From: Mactromeris polynyma
Lineage: Eukaryota; Mollusca; Bivalvia; Venerida; Mactridae
Assembly (NCBI GenBank): GCA_032209605.1
Contig: JASFXZ010000016.1
Location: 1,488,001 to 1,552,000 of the forward strand
Length of the DNA stretch: 64,000 nucleotides
Direction: 5' to 3'
The notes under the pieces were generated by a model, which did no database searches, was not told the origin of the DNA, and was given only the letters and a program-made list of their open reading frames with translations. A program made the position numbers and the translations under genes. Shown piece by piece: positions 36,300-50,600 of this stretch (its first letter is position 1; each line of letters starts with the position of its first letter).

Positions 36300-39200
36300 C
36301 GTGTTGATACGGGATTGTGATATCACACGGCTCACCACATTGCAAGGGCAGTACATTGCGTCATCAACAAGTGCGGGCGACGCATCCCTGTGTGTTATTT
36401 AGGGGCTCGATTCGGTAAGTATTTTTGCATTTTGGCATTGTTTCACGGATCGAAACGTGGTCTGTTGTATCCGCATGCATTACTAGTGTTTCATAAACGT
36501 GTGCAATTTTCAAAGCAGCTTCCTAATTTCGAGACTGTGACATTCGCACGCAATGGGGTGCGCTTCCACGAAGCGGATTTTGCACAAATATTCTCGAAAA
36601 CATTGCCATCCTTAAACGATATATGATACGGCAATGAATTGCACAATACATGTCGTGTACATTACGTAATCACTGAATAATGTCGATTTTGTTGACAATG
36701 AATGGAAAAGCACTACAAAGTTTTGTAGATTCTAATGATGACCAGGTAAATGTATGCTACTATATGTACATGTTACTACATAACTAACAGAAATAAGCAA
36801 CACCAGTATAACAGTTAAACTTTTATTAAGTAATTCAAAACTTTAAGAAAAAACAACAATATGAAATGTAAAATTTGATAACAATAAATGTGCACACTTG
36901 TCAATTTATCTAGCGAATCCCTCTTTCTGTACAATTGATCAGTATGAAGAACTACATATATATTGATAAATTATCAATTTGCAAACAGTAGTCTTAATTT
37001 ACTGAGTTCGGACACTTCCACCACCAGAAACTTTTTAACAAATTGTCATCTTTTAAATTTGCGTTTAAGTCTCGAAATAAAACTTCTTTAAAAAAAACAG
37101 AATTCACTGTGAACGACAAACTGAAAAAATAATTCAAATCGCCATATAAACTAATGAAGATTAAAAGTCATGCGAAATTGCATATACATGAATAATTAGA
37201 GAAAGGGTTGATAATGGCAACTGTGAGATTACCATCACAAATTATAGAATATCTATGTTATAATTTCTCACAAAGTATATAGATATTCCGTTATAAAAAT
37301 TCGTTTTCTAATTGGTGCAATAATACAATTCGTACCATTTCGTCACATGTCTGTAACCTACAATGTACATAAACTAACGTAAAATTACACCAAGAATATT
37401 CATTGAATCACTTTTCTAATTGGTAAGTTTTAGTTAGTTGATCATTTTTTTAAAAAAGCATAGGTTTTTGTACAATTCATCTGCAATTTTGAGTTTAAAA
37501 TCTTTTATTTTAAACTTTGACTAACAGATAATTCAACTTCTTTGGAATATACATTCAAAGTTGGTACACAGAGTCTTGGTAAACGTTAGAAGTACTCCGA
37601 GTCTTAATGAAGATTACTTCTTTATATTTCAACAATTTAATTGATTATTTAACCATTCAGTGGTAACATATTATACTGATAAAGATTTCCAATGACTTAA
37701 GTTTTATTTTATTCCAAATTTGTTCATTCATTTGACATGGTTTGCGAAACAATTTGTTACAACGTACATGTATACTGATCCTTCTCAATGACTACCTTCC
37801 GAGTTACTAACCAATACTCGAGCCTAATTCAAATGTAAATTTCGCAATTCAACCACATTCCCTTATAACTCGACCACCTCCGAGAAGAAAGCCAAAAAAA
37901 CGTACATTTCAAAGTCCTTTTTAATTTATGGGTAGCACTTGGACAACTGACTACATTGTGAGTGACCGAATAACATAGTCATATTACAAGATGGTTATCA
38001 ACATAATTCATGAATATGTATGACTGTTTAAAATCGCGTAATATATGCTTGCATGAAATAACATTTCATAACTAACTTTAAAGAAAAACGGGTATTAATG
38101 TGTCGGCTGCCAAAAACTGAATGGCTTTCAAAACCTGAACGCTACGTGAAAATCTCACGCACAAGCACCTGCTAGTGACACCTATCGGAAACATTCGACA
38201 TTAATAAGGGAAATTAATTATCTCCTAATGCATTACATTCAAACGGAGAAAATGACATTTGAACGTGGGAGTGGAAGGAATCAGGCAGTCCACCACTCGG
38301 CAACTACGACTCCCTTTAGAAACAAATTTCCAAATGTATTCAAATACTAATGTATGGTTCAACTGCCCTCGCACAGGAATGTAGCAGAGAAGTAACAACA
38401 ATTAATGAGTGAAAACGTGTTCATAAAGGTAAAATAGAATAACATCCAAAAATCGACCCTTGTCCACATCTATAATAAAATATATTGTTGACAATTATAA
38501 ATAAAATGAAACGTGCTCAAAATACCTCCTCTGTACATTGACTGAAAAGTCTGACACACGAGCGTACACTATCATATCCATCTGGTACATGAATATTAAA
38601 ACTTGCTAAAGCATATACGTATTCTATGTGCTAACAGTGTTCTTAAAAGATCTCTGAACCAACTACAATAGTTGACGGTAGGGATAACAAGCATCTGATG
38701 GCACAATAATTTGTACGTAATATGCTAATTATTATACTTCTCATAATTTTAATTTTCAATTATGCATCAGTTTAGCTGTGTATGAAACTCCTATGGCACC
38801 GTCTTTGTTGCAAACATGCTATTATCGCGCTAAAAATAATTTCATAACTACAGTCATTCCCAGATCCCCCGTCCGCGTAACAAAGCCTCCACCTACATAA
38901 AACGCCGTGTAACAAACTTGCACAAAGACATTTGTGATGTTTTACACTTGTTTGAAAAGCCGACACAGCGTCTTGATTACTAAGACCCTAAACTAGGACG
39001 TTTTATGATCTTTTTCTACCTTCTTCTTCTTCCCATTAAAATGCAGGACCCACTCTGGAGCATCGACGCATTTGGTGATATGTACAAGGTGACTGTGATG
39101 AACAATGCGGTGACTAATTTAAAACATGGATAAAAACGTGTTGTGCGTCGATTAGTGAAGGGAGTTTACACTTTACTCATAAAACACTAAACAGATATCC

Positions 39201-41485
39201 TCTCCACACGAGGTATTACCATACAATATTTAATGTGCATCTATTAATTAAAACCACAAAACACGACAATATTGATAAAAACACACAATGACTGAAATAT
39301 TGAAAAATACAAATCTTTTACTCAGTATACAAGTATTCCGCGACGGCCATTTTCATTTCACAAAATGTTTTGTAGCTGGTACTACGACTAAAAGTTTAAT
39401 CCAAAACATTAAAATTAGGTAACTTTTGTAATATTGACACCGATTTCTCAAAATATTTAAAAAAATCTGTCAGAAAATTTTAAGAACAAACCGTTGAAAA
39501 TTACTAGTTAAACAAGTTCTTAAAACTTCTGCTAATCATTATCGATGATTGGTTCCTATATTACTAACAAGTACTCGCATCTAATTCAGGATCTGCCAAG
39601 TTCATTATACATCCCCCACCACTACAAGCCGGGCTCAAACTTGCAACACCCTGGAGTAAAGCGCTCTAACTCTACTAGGCACTACACCTTAAGAAGTTAT
39701 ATTCTGAGTTATATAAAACATAGGTAATTTAAGTATTTGGGACGTAAACTAGATGTAAAGATCGAGGTCACTTAGTATGGCGATAATTTTACTAAACTTG
39801 AGCAAACTCTCAATTGGAGAGTGTTGGGAAATTAGGTTCAGTTCTCCATAAATATGTTCAAATAGACGGTTATCGCTTCAACAGGAAGATAAAAGTATTG
39901 ATCTACAAAGCATATATTGGTCTTTTTCTGATTTGATGTTCTGAATATGTCATACAATACTTTGATCACTGTATTGTGTAGCTAACTCACAAAAATGAAC
40001 GTACATACCAAACCAAACGTGCTATTAGACTGATACATAAGAGTACAATTTAACAATCATATTGACACAAGTATAAATAAGAAATAAACACTCAAGCAAA
40101 CTATTTATATTATATTAAGTATAATGTTCACACTAAAAAAAACATGAATCAATAAAGAAAAATAGTAACCATATCAAGTTTTACCATTGTAATCTAAATT
40201 AGATGTGTCCATAGGAAACGGATGCCCCCGCTATGGTCTTGTCAAGCGTTATTGATTGGAAACCAATTTTTAAGAGGCCATAACTCGTCCAAACATCGGT
40301 GGATTGTGACCGAAATCGAACGTGACCTGTATTGTATTATCCTATGCTTATGTTCTCAATACGAATTGAATACGCCCATCCTTTCAAGCATTATTGATTG
40401 GAAACTAATGTTAGCACGGACGGACAGGGGTAACACTTTATGCCCCTTTTCCATTTTCCGAATAGCGGGGACATAAAACATAATGCATAAAGCGACTCTA
40501 ATATACATGTTATGACCTTCTCCAAATGTATAATTGAAGTTTGTAATCAGCATGTTGCATACAATTAACTATATCCACGTGATATCACGTGAAAAAATGC
40601 ATGTGGTCCTATTGTTCGTCTGTCTTGTATGTATGCTAATTGTATAGCTTAACTGGATTATAAATAAAAAATTTAAGCATAAACAGGTTAGCCATAATTA
40701 ATGTAGTACAAGTAAACGTTTATGTGCTAAAGTCGTATCAAAATTGTCCATAAGTAAGCTCCAATGATTACAAACTGTTTGCATTGTATATGTTTATGCC
40801 CATCTTGTAACGTCTTACGTAGAAAATATATCCCTACATACTAATGTAAAAAGTCGTCAATGTTCAATTTTTTTGAGTTGCTCAAATGTAACTTTATGTA
40901 AAGTTTGTAAAATATGCCTTAAAACAAAGATATTTAACATTAGCATAATTTGATTATCACCCTCGACAATATTTGCCATTTTTCACCTTGTCTCGTTAAT
41001 AATGTGTTTGTCCTCTAAAACTTGTTGAAATCCTGTTTATACTGGAGTCGTGGTATTGTTGGGACATTCTATGCTGTTCTTCTATGCTATTTTGACGCCA
41101 TTGTTAAGTAAATGTGGCGATTTCGTCAACAATTATTAAATGACTTGTTGTGTATCTTATGAAATATAAAATATATCTTCTAAAGTTATCTAAATATAAG
41201 ACGTACAGTACTGACAACAATTACAATATAAAGATTCAAGTATCACTAATAAAAACGCATAAAATTCGAATAAATGTGCATTTGAAAAAATTGGTGTTAG
41301 TCAATGTAAGCAGATTTGTGTGAAATTTGAATTAAAATTCATCGCAATAAAAAGTTTGTTTCATGTTCCATCGACATGCAAAATATTTCTAAACCAATAA
41401 TTCTAAGATTTTAGAGTACACGTAAACACATTTAAACGAAAAAGCAACATTAAACCTGTTCAAAATGTTCGAATTGTGTCTCTCA
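36300..41485. other. Non-coding stretch downstream of gene B
   Basis: About 5 kb of AT-rich sequence between MITE copy 4 and the gene B stop. Apart from the SINE head at 39610, no exon, tandem array or element boundary was recognised. The 3' UTR and polyadenylation site of gene B should be at its right end. Confidence 0.5.
39610..39705 (-). mobile_element. tRNA-derived SINE head
   Basis: On minus, AGAGTTAGAGCGCTTTACTC (A-box region) is followed by GTTGCAAGTTTGAGCCCGGC (B-box region) at tRNA-like spacing. The body is not delimited. Confidence 0.45.
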
Positions 41486-41698
41486 TTAACATCCAAATAC
41501 TCGATCGAAGCCATCATTCAAATTTGCCATTAGAATTCGGGCATCTCGTATCAGTGAACCGATGTCTAGGATGAATATTGCACCAAACACGACACAAAAC
41601 ATTGCAATCCCAACATAGCCGATGCTCGCTGCACTTTGCCGTTCATCTCCCTTGCTTAGTTTCTGTGCTGTCGTAGCTGACAATGCCACTGTATCCAC
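41486..41698 (-). CDS. Gene B last exon: transmembrane helix and cytoplasmic tail
   Basis: 213 nt including the TAA stop (41486-41488), acceptor ctttatag, phase 0. It codes VDTVALSATTAQKLSKGDER, a transmembrane helix (SIGYVGIAMFCVVFGAIFIL), then DIGSLIRDARILMANLNDGF and a short end. One single-pass helix predicts a type I membrane protein. No recognised signalling motif is visible in the tail of about 25 residues. Confidence 0.75.
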   Translation of the reverse strand: MDTVALSATTAQKLSKGDERQSAASIGYVGIAMFCVVFGAIFILDIGSLIRDARILMANLNDGFDRVFGC

Positions 41699-44600
41699 CT
41701 ATAAAGAGTTGAACATATACAAGAACTTTATAAAAATGAGTTTGCTACAACAACACAACCTTTTCTTTCCAATCCATTTAATGTCATTTAAAGATGAAAC
41801 AGAAGAGCTTTACTTTTTCAATTCATGTAGTGGTGCATACCGGTTTAGCCGCTCTAACAAGCTTACCTCGGTTTGCATTCAATGGACCAATGCCTTTATA
41901 TTGTCCAATCAAATAACTGCGAAGAACACACTGGTCATAACGAAATTGATAACGTGTATTTATAGTAATTTAAGATTGTAGTTAAAAGCATCGTGATTCA
42001 ATTTATTAGATTTAACTTCTAAATATTTTTCTATATCTTTTACCTTCAGTTTATTTTGCATCTGAGCATTTTCGTCTGCAAGTGTGTTAGTTAACTCTTC
42101 AACAGTTAGGTTTTTAGTAGCTTCGTAACTTTCTACCCATGAACACTTGCACTGGCACTCTTTCCAGCACTGGTCAGGAGGTCTATTTATGATAAGACAG
42201 ACTGGATCGACAGGTTTCTCCACAACAGGAGTTCCTATGAAAAGCATTAGAAGTTGTGTTTGTAAAATGGTGCATTTTGCGCGCGTCTATAAAGCAGCTT
42301 AGCAGCTAGGTCTAAAGAAAACTATGCTTTTAAAATAAGCAGAGGCAATTTCAAAATAACTATTATCAAGTCAATTGTATGAAAGCTTACACAATCTTAT
42401 ACATTTTTTTTCAAACCCTAAGTCAATAGTTTGTCATAGTACATAAGTATAATAATGAACATCTTTGATTCCTTTTACCTAAATACACGCTTTCCGATGT
42501 TGTTCACTAGAACGTTTCAAAACGAACTAGGAATGTGTTTAATGAACAAGCCTACATCTGAAATAACACCCCAGGCACGAACTTTATATATAATTGGGTA
42601 TATCTACACGTGCTTAAACCTCCACATGTTTTTTATTTTTTTGTCAACAGTTTATGACAGTGTTCCACATGCATGGATAAGGTCTATTTCCTCACAAACG
42701 AAAGTCATATTTACACATAGAAGTGTGGAAACATTGCCTGCATGTACAGAAAACGAATATAATGTCGAGCAGCAAATGTATATACTTGATCTCAGCCAGA
42801 TCAACAGTACAGGGAGACATAGAAATGTATCATGCCCCATATACTGTTATTGAATATGAGTAACACATTTTAGCAACACATATTATGTTATGCAAGACAT
42901 TTGAGTATATGTAATTATCTCATTGCATGTTTTTTAAAACAAATATTAGACAAAAATATTCACTTACACAAATGAGTAGCATAAATAGATTGCTACAATG
43001 TAACTTCACTGCAAATTGCTTAGTTAATACTATTTTATATAAAACATATAATTTACATTATTATAAGCAAATGTTTGGATAACATAATAATAATGAAAAA
43101 ACTGTATGAAATGTGAGTAACACATTTCAGAAACAAGATCTTGAGCATTATATATGCATACCCTCACTATTATCATGACAATAGGGACAAAATACCAAAA
43201 CTGTATTGTGCGCGGCATGCGGAGAAGTTTCGAAACCCATTGATGGATTTTTATTTTCCCCCATTTTCCCGAAACAATTGATAGACTCAAAACAAATAAT
43301 ACAGTTTGCACTTTTGTCCTTGCTGCCATATTCACGTAAGAGGCAAGTGTTAGATGACCAGTAAAGTGTTATTTAGGGACTGAAGCTATCGGCGTTTAGT
43401 AACGAGAAAAACTGAACCGATTTACTGAACCTTTATGCAAACAAAAACCACATTTCACATTGAATTTGTCTGATGCCACACGAACACGACATAATTCAAG
43501 CTCTTGTGCATCTTGAATCGGGCGTAAATGCCAGTGAGGTTGAAAGTATGTATACCTGTCGTCGCAACGCAATTATAAAACTGCAACAGTGTTTTGGCCA
43601 ATCTGGAAGCGTCAGCGATGGCACTCGCTCAAACAGGTCAAAGGTAGATGACTTATCAGAAGCTAGAATTTCTTAATAGAATTCGTGATGACACGACAAG
43701 ATGGAAAAAATACATAACATAATTGATGGCGATTTGCAAGTAATTTCTGCGTCAGCTTTGAATCAAATGACGAAAAACATGTCATGAGTTCGTGCTGGTA
43801 TCAAATGTCTTCCAATTTGACTATTTACTTCAATATATTGATATATTGTATACAAAGGCATGGTATTGCAATTGTTACTCCGAGTACTGCTCAATGTACC
43901 CTATTGTAGTTGGCCTCACCTTGAATGCTGATTCTGCAATCTTCTCCAAAGGCTCCGTCGAGATCCGTGTCTGAAACGAGGCGACCAACGACAGTAAATA
44001 GCAAACACATGTATATTCGCAGGATCAAATGACGGCAGCAGATCACTTGAAGCAAACCGCATTTAGTTTCTTTGTATTCTAAAGAAACTGTTTGAGAAAC
44101 AAGCGAACTCTCACACATGCCCATGTTATACACACCCTCGTCCAAAAACAGAAGAATATAGAGAACTAACGAATCAATTAAGGAGGTAGCTACTCTTTCC
44201 AAATATTTAATGTCGATAGTAGCAGCAGTCATCATTACTGTAAACGAAGTCATAGCGTACTTGAATTTAGTAAACCGTGCCAACAACCGGAAGCGGGCAC
44301 AATAACCAGGTATTTGCACGCTGCCAGGAGCGTTGATTCCTATAGACCGTGTAGACCGCGGCCTACACTTAATTGTGAAAAATGGGGAAAACATGGCTAA
44401 AACTGCAATAAGATATTTAATGTATGTTTTTGATGTTATTGTAAGCATATTTACATGAACGAAATAAACACCAAAACGTATCTCTGACGATCTAGCTACA
44501 AAAACTGTTACGGAGAACCCTGACCCCCTAAAACTAGGCCTACACATCAATTTCAGCAAAGCTACGCACCTGGCTGCGTGCAGTGCACAATATTATCGGC

Positions 44601-47600
44601 AAATTTAACGCGTCGTCATGACGCAATAACGATGCAACACTTTAACGAATATAATCTTTATGCTTCAGAGCATATGTAATAAATAGAGTCCATCACTCGT
44701 TTATATATATTTCAATCTGATCATATTTCAAGATATTTTTTCCCGCCGCACTTGTCGCGGAATCGTTGCATTGACGTCATGATGACATCACATCCATTCC
44801 TTGTTCGCATATAATTGCTTAAGGGTTACATATTTGCAAATGCATCATTACGTGTTCGAAACTGGTATTGTGTACGGATCGAGCTCTTCACAAGTCATTA
44901 GTGACATATTTAGGTCTACTGCTCTCATTTTGATACTGTTGGTACACAATTAGATGTGTAATTAATAAAACAAGCTTTTAGGTTGTTTTACTTAAGATGA
45001 TCCTATATACTTGCCCTAAGCAATGCGATATAGGTAGATCTTCTGTATTAATAATAATTGGACTGCACCTTTATCCGGGAGACTTGTCTAAATTAAAATA
45101 TATGTATAAAGTGTTACCTTCTCTGTAAACACCATATTCGCTATTAACGCAATATTCTTCATCGACGAGATTGTCACAATCACCATCAATGTTATCACCA
45201 TCTGTGTCAGTTGAAATCTCGCATGTTTCTTGCAGCTAAAATGATACACCTTTTTATATTTTGAAGAACACACATAGTATATGAAAGCATATATATAAAC
45301 GCAAATATAGAACTGTAGGCGTATTCTATCAACAGATTTACAACTAGACGATCCTTTATTAACATGCATATTTAAAGCTTTATATTATATATCTTGGCGG
45401 AATGATTCTACAATACAGTCTCGATTTTTAAAAAGGTTTTAGAGTTGATACATACATCCAATTTTGTAATGACTTTTCTGGGAGAAGACATCACGAACCA
45501 TTTCCCGGTTGTTGAATCCGCGACAACTGAAAATCCATACTTGAGCTGATCAACCGAAACATATCTGAAGAATTCATCCATATCGTGTGTATCCCATTCT
45601 TCATTGTCGTTGTTGGAGTTATTGGAAACGAAGAACGTCCTTGTGTCTGTATTGGTGTACCCAAATGTAGTCATAAAGTTGTTTGGTATTGATTGTACAT
45701 TGACATCGTGCATGTCGGAAACTGGAGGTATGTGGAGAAATGATGTGCTACTGTTGTCAGCATTGTGAAAGAGTATAGCGACCGCAATTTCCTCTGTGGC
45801 TGTGATTTTATACGAGCTAGATACATCAATACTTATTTGGATCACATCTCCTCGGTTGTAAATCGGATATGTACCATCGAATCCACCAGATATATTAACA
45901 ATGATATTGTCCGTGTTTGCAATTACAAAAATCGCAGCATCTAACATGCTGGTTGAGCTCAATGGTTCAAAGGCTGGAACATAATATTCTGTTGACCATG
46001 TATTTGTAGGCAACATTTGAGTGTAACAATCGTAGACGGTCGTACCATATTGTTGACCAGTTCCACAGAATACCCCAACAGGTTTATTAAAGTTAAACAC
46101 TGTACCTGAATAAGGTTGATAACTGGCTGTCATGAAAGGTTTGGATATATCGCCTTTTTTTGAATTTTCGTAAAATTCATGTTGTTGATTTACGTCAAAA
46201 TAAGGTATTACTTCAATATCTGAATACTCCGAAGTAAATAGGCACATCTTGGACACCATTCCTGTACTGGTATCGGTGTTCTGAGCATTATCAAGTATCA
46301 TATATTCAAACCCGTACGTGTCAACAGGAAACACAGGATAACTCATAATTGTATCGTCTGTATCGGTATACAGGATAGACACAGATACTTCATCATCTGT
46401 GATAATAACATGCAAATGATTAGTCTGCTCCTTAGAATCAGTACAATCATAGTATCGATTATACTCGTCCAATTGCTTAACGGGAATATTCTTAAAGACG
46501 GTGCCGTGAAACCTAATAACAGCAACACCTGTGTTAGAGTTCACAGCGGAAACGAGCAGTCCACATTTTTTCAAAGTATTCTGTGGCGGTGTCTTCACCA
46601 AGAATTTCCTTCCATAGCTGTCTGATGAGCCTAAAATTCAGGCGTTTTCATCAGTACACATTTGCTAAAAAAACTCGCCAATTGTAAGCTATAATTTTTT
46701 TTTCAGACGGTGGCTGTTGCAATGTAATCTTGTTCCATTCGAATAAACTCATCTTTGGACAATCATTTATTAATGTGTGATCAAACTGAATTGAACAGAT
46801 GCGCAACAGTTAAATCAGTTTGATCACAGTGGACATGAGATATCAGGTGAATTGTCTTAAAGCATGCAGACGTAATACTAAAAGTGTAGCTTGCATAAAC
46901 AGAAATCGAAGATACTTTCATAAGATTTTTGGAAGTCAATCAGGAACATCAGTTATTGTGTGCCACATGCACAAGACAATGCCTCCCACACATATCCCCA
47001 GAAAACAACAGTCTACAAAAGATTGTGCAGTGAGGAGGTGCAAGGGTAAACATGCCTTGGAAGAGGGGGGCAATGAATGGTCTGGCCGACCAAAAAAATA
47101 ACTAACGACAATTAAGGGGAAACGAAAAATATCGAAGAATAGTTACATTTGGCACAATATTTCGAGCAGTAACTACTTGCAAACACCGCATATCGTTGAT
47201 CAGAACAGAAGTTGGTACCATACATAGAACAATTAGACCATTAGTTATTGTGTGCCACATGCACAAGACAATGCCTCCCACACATATCCCCAGAAAACAA
47301 CAGTCTACAAAAGTTTGTGCAGTGAGGAGGTGCAAGGGTAAACATGCCTTGGAAGAGGGGGGCAATGAATGGTCTGGCCGACCATAAAAAAACTAACGAC
47401 AATTAAGGAGAAACGAAAAATATCGAAGAATAGTTACATTTGGCACAATATTTCGAGCAGTAACTACTTGCAAACACCGCATATCGTTGATCAGAACAGA
47501 AGTTGGTACCATACATAGAACAATTAGACCATTAGTTATTGTGTGCCACATGCACAAGACAATGCCTCCCACACATATCCCCAGAAAACAACAGTCTACA

Positions 47601-50600
47601 AAAGTTTGTGCAGTGAGGAGGTGCAAGGGTAAACATGCCTTGGAAGAGGGGGGCAATGAATGGTCTGGCCGACCATAAAAAAACTAACGACAATTAAGGA
47701 GAAACGAAAAATATCGAAGAATAGTTACATTTGGCACAATATTTCGAGCAGTAACTACTTGCAAACACCGCATATCGTTGATCAGAACAGAAGTTGGTAC
47801 CATACATAGAACAATTAGACCATTAGTTATTGTGTGCCACATGCACAAGACAATGCCTCCCACACATATCCCCAGAAAACAACAGTCTACAAAAGTTTGT
47901 GCAGTGAGGAGGTGCAAGGGTAAACATGCCTTGGAAGAGGGGGGCAATGAATGGTCTGGCCGACCATAAAAAAACTAACGACAATTAAGGAGAAACGAAA
48001 AATATCGAAGAATAGTTACATTTGGCACAATATTTCGAGCAGTAACTACTTGCAAACACCGCATATCGTTGATCAGAACAGAAGTTGGTACCATACATAG
48101 AACAATTAGACCATTAGTTATTGTGTGCCACATGCACAAGACAATGCCTCCCACACATATCCCCAGAAAACAACAGTCTACAAAAGTTTGTGCAGTGAGG
48201 AGGTGCAAGGGTAAACATGCCTTGGAAGAGGGGGGCAATGAATGGTCTGGCCGACCATAAAAAAACTAACGACAATTAAGGAGAAACGAAAAATATCGAA
48301 GAATAGTTACATTTGGCACAATATTTCGAGCAGTAACTACTTGCAAACACCGCATATCGTTGATCAGAACAGAAGTTGGTACCATACATAGAACAATTAG
48401 ACCATCTATCAAAGCACCTCCACCCTGAAATTAAACAAATGATCGTTTATGCAATATATCGTTATCCTAACAGTTGATTTGTCCCATACTAGTCGAAGTA
48501 GTCTCGCCCCTGACAAGGTATGCGTTTTTGAGCTTTTAGGCTATGATTCACTCTTCTTTGTTTCTGGACCAGAGCCTATAAGGGCATATCAACAGGGTGG
48601 TAGCAGGATATCGGTTTCAGCGTTTATCTAAGGACCATAAAGCAAAGTAACTGGTCAAAAGGTAATGAGCGAGTAATAGACATATTTAATACTGAGCAAC
48701 ATCAATTATAAAAGTATTATAAATCCTAAATATTGTGTTTTCATTTATGTAAAGGGATTCATAAAGGTCAGTGCATATAATATAATGAAGCAAACTGGCA
48801 ACGCAACACTGATTTTGTTATTTTCACATTAATTTGTGCAAAAAGTTTACATTCAATTTGATAAAATGTCTGTACAAGGAATTTAATCATGACTACACTG
48901 ATCAAGTCAAGTTTGCATCGCGCACGGGCCTTTCAGACAAAACCGGAAATCATGCTGCACGTGGAATTCGTATCATTTAATTGTCCATTGGTTGATATTA
49001 GAGAATGTTATCATAAAAAGAGTAATTTCGTCTTTTATATGCAAAGAATTGATATTGAAATGCGCGGATGTGCAGTTGGATTTATTCAAGCCTGTGTGTC
49101 GTTGAGATGGGTGTCCCGTATGTTACATTTTTCACCTCTACCATTTCAAGATTGTGGGCGAAAAATCAGTAAACAGGTAAGATAATGAAATTGAGTCTAA
49201 CCCACTTGCGACACTACTTGCATAAGCGTATTAGGGCTTTCCCTGTATGTTATTAACCGATAATGTACCGATGTGACGTCAACAGTCATTTAACACTATG
49301 CAAAAACAACTAGCGCGGAATAAATTGAACAGAATTGTGATGGTTTAGAATACAAATTAGAATATTGAGCAGGTATCTGAAATTTATTAGTGAATAAAAT
49401 ACAGTTAGTGGTTTGGATGCGAATAATTTAAAAACTAATCGTGCACTCGTGATTTAATTCCTATCCAATAAAATAAAAACATGTTTATCATTTCTTATAC
49501 TAGCAGCCACTACATAAACGTACCTTTCATGTGTATAAATAATTGTTAAACGTTCTAATGAGATCAATAGACATAATGCCCCAACAAGATGCTATAGATA
49601 CAATAATGGGCTAAAACACTGTACGATCGCAAGAAATCATCACCAATTAGAACACATCTGGGATGATATCGGGCGACGTGTGCGTGCACGTCTCTACCAG
49701 CCCCAGACGTTACTGGAGCTAGAAGCTGCATTGCTGCATAAGTGGCAAAATATTCCCTTGGACGTCTAACGACGCTGCACCCGTTACTATGAGAAGACGT
49801 TGTTTAGCTGTAATCAATAAGCACGGTGTTCACACCCGATACTGACATTACATACATTTCATGAAATTGACTTTGCTACCCAGGTGCATTCTGTGCTGTT
49901 TAAGAGAAATTGTTTTGGTTGTTGACTTTATTTGTGGTTAGCATTTATTACCAAAATGATTTTATATACCTATGCTGGTTTTGGTATGAATTAATTAAAA
50001 AATAAATGAAATATTGCACATTATTTACGGTGTTGCGTTGGCAGTTTGCTCTGTATAGAATAAAAAAGAGACAATAAGTTGCTACAGGGAACGCCACATA
50101 CATAAGACACAGACCTCCGTAAAACAACAATCCATAAAACATAATACATTTGAGGAGGCTCAATGGTACACATACGTAAGGGAATAGGGGCGCAAGGAAT
50201 TGCCTGGTCGACCATAAGGGATAACTAGGAGAATCAAAGAGGACAAACAGGGAGGGGGGTGGGGGATTAATGGATGTAAAAGGTCACAGAACAAGTCAAG
50301 ACAGCTGGCAACAATAGACCGAAACTTGGGAGAAAAAAACATGAACACTATGTAAAGTGAACGAATTGACTGCTGTGACGACCTTACTTTTAAAAAAAAA
50401 TATCATATTAATCTTTTATTTTACATTCTATTTTCCCTTTTATTGATATCATGTTGTTATCATGCTGGGATGCAAGGGGTCAGAATGTGTTGGCTCAATG
50501 CCAGTATCATTGTCTTTAACATGTATATAGTTATTTATTTACAAAAGGAGATAACATACAATGATTTAAAGAATGTCATTGTTTGTTGGCAAGTTTAAGA

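Noticed and set aside
42652..42840. Possible minus exon after tgtacatgcag coding NVSTLLCVNMTFVCEE
   Set aside because: The frame stops without a usable donor, and inserting it would break the phase match between exons 43920 and 42234.
43971..44559. Long minus-strand open frame running into the 51-nt exon of gene B
   Set aside because: A good acceptor (gtttcag) separates it from the acidic-loop exon, and the upstream residues show no domain and no phase-compatible junction.
44600..44790. Short inverted words around CGTCATGACG / TGACGTCATGATGAC, possible foldback element or CRE-like sites
   Set aside because: Arms match over only about 10-15 bp with many mismatches; not enough to define an element or regulatory site.
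47102..48238. Four identical 87-codon minus-strand frames at 291-bp spacing
   Set aside because: One frame copied by tandem duplication of a non-coding repeat. No codon-level evidence or splice sites, and related single copies of the repeat do not keep the frame.
46951..48403. CRISPR-like regularly spaced repeats
   Set aside because: Units of 291 bp are directly abutting, with no short repeat/unique spacer alternation, and the genome is eukaryotic.
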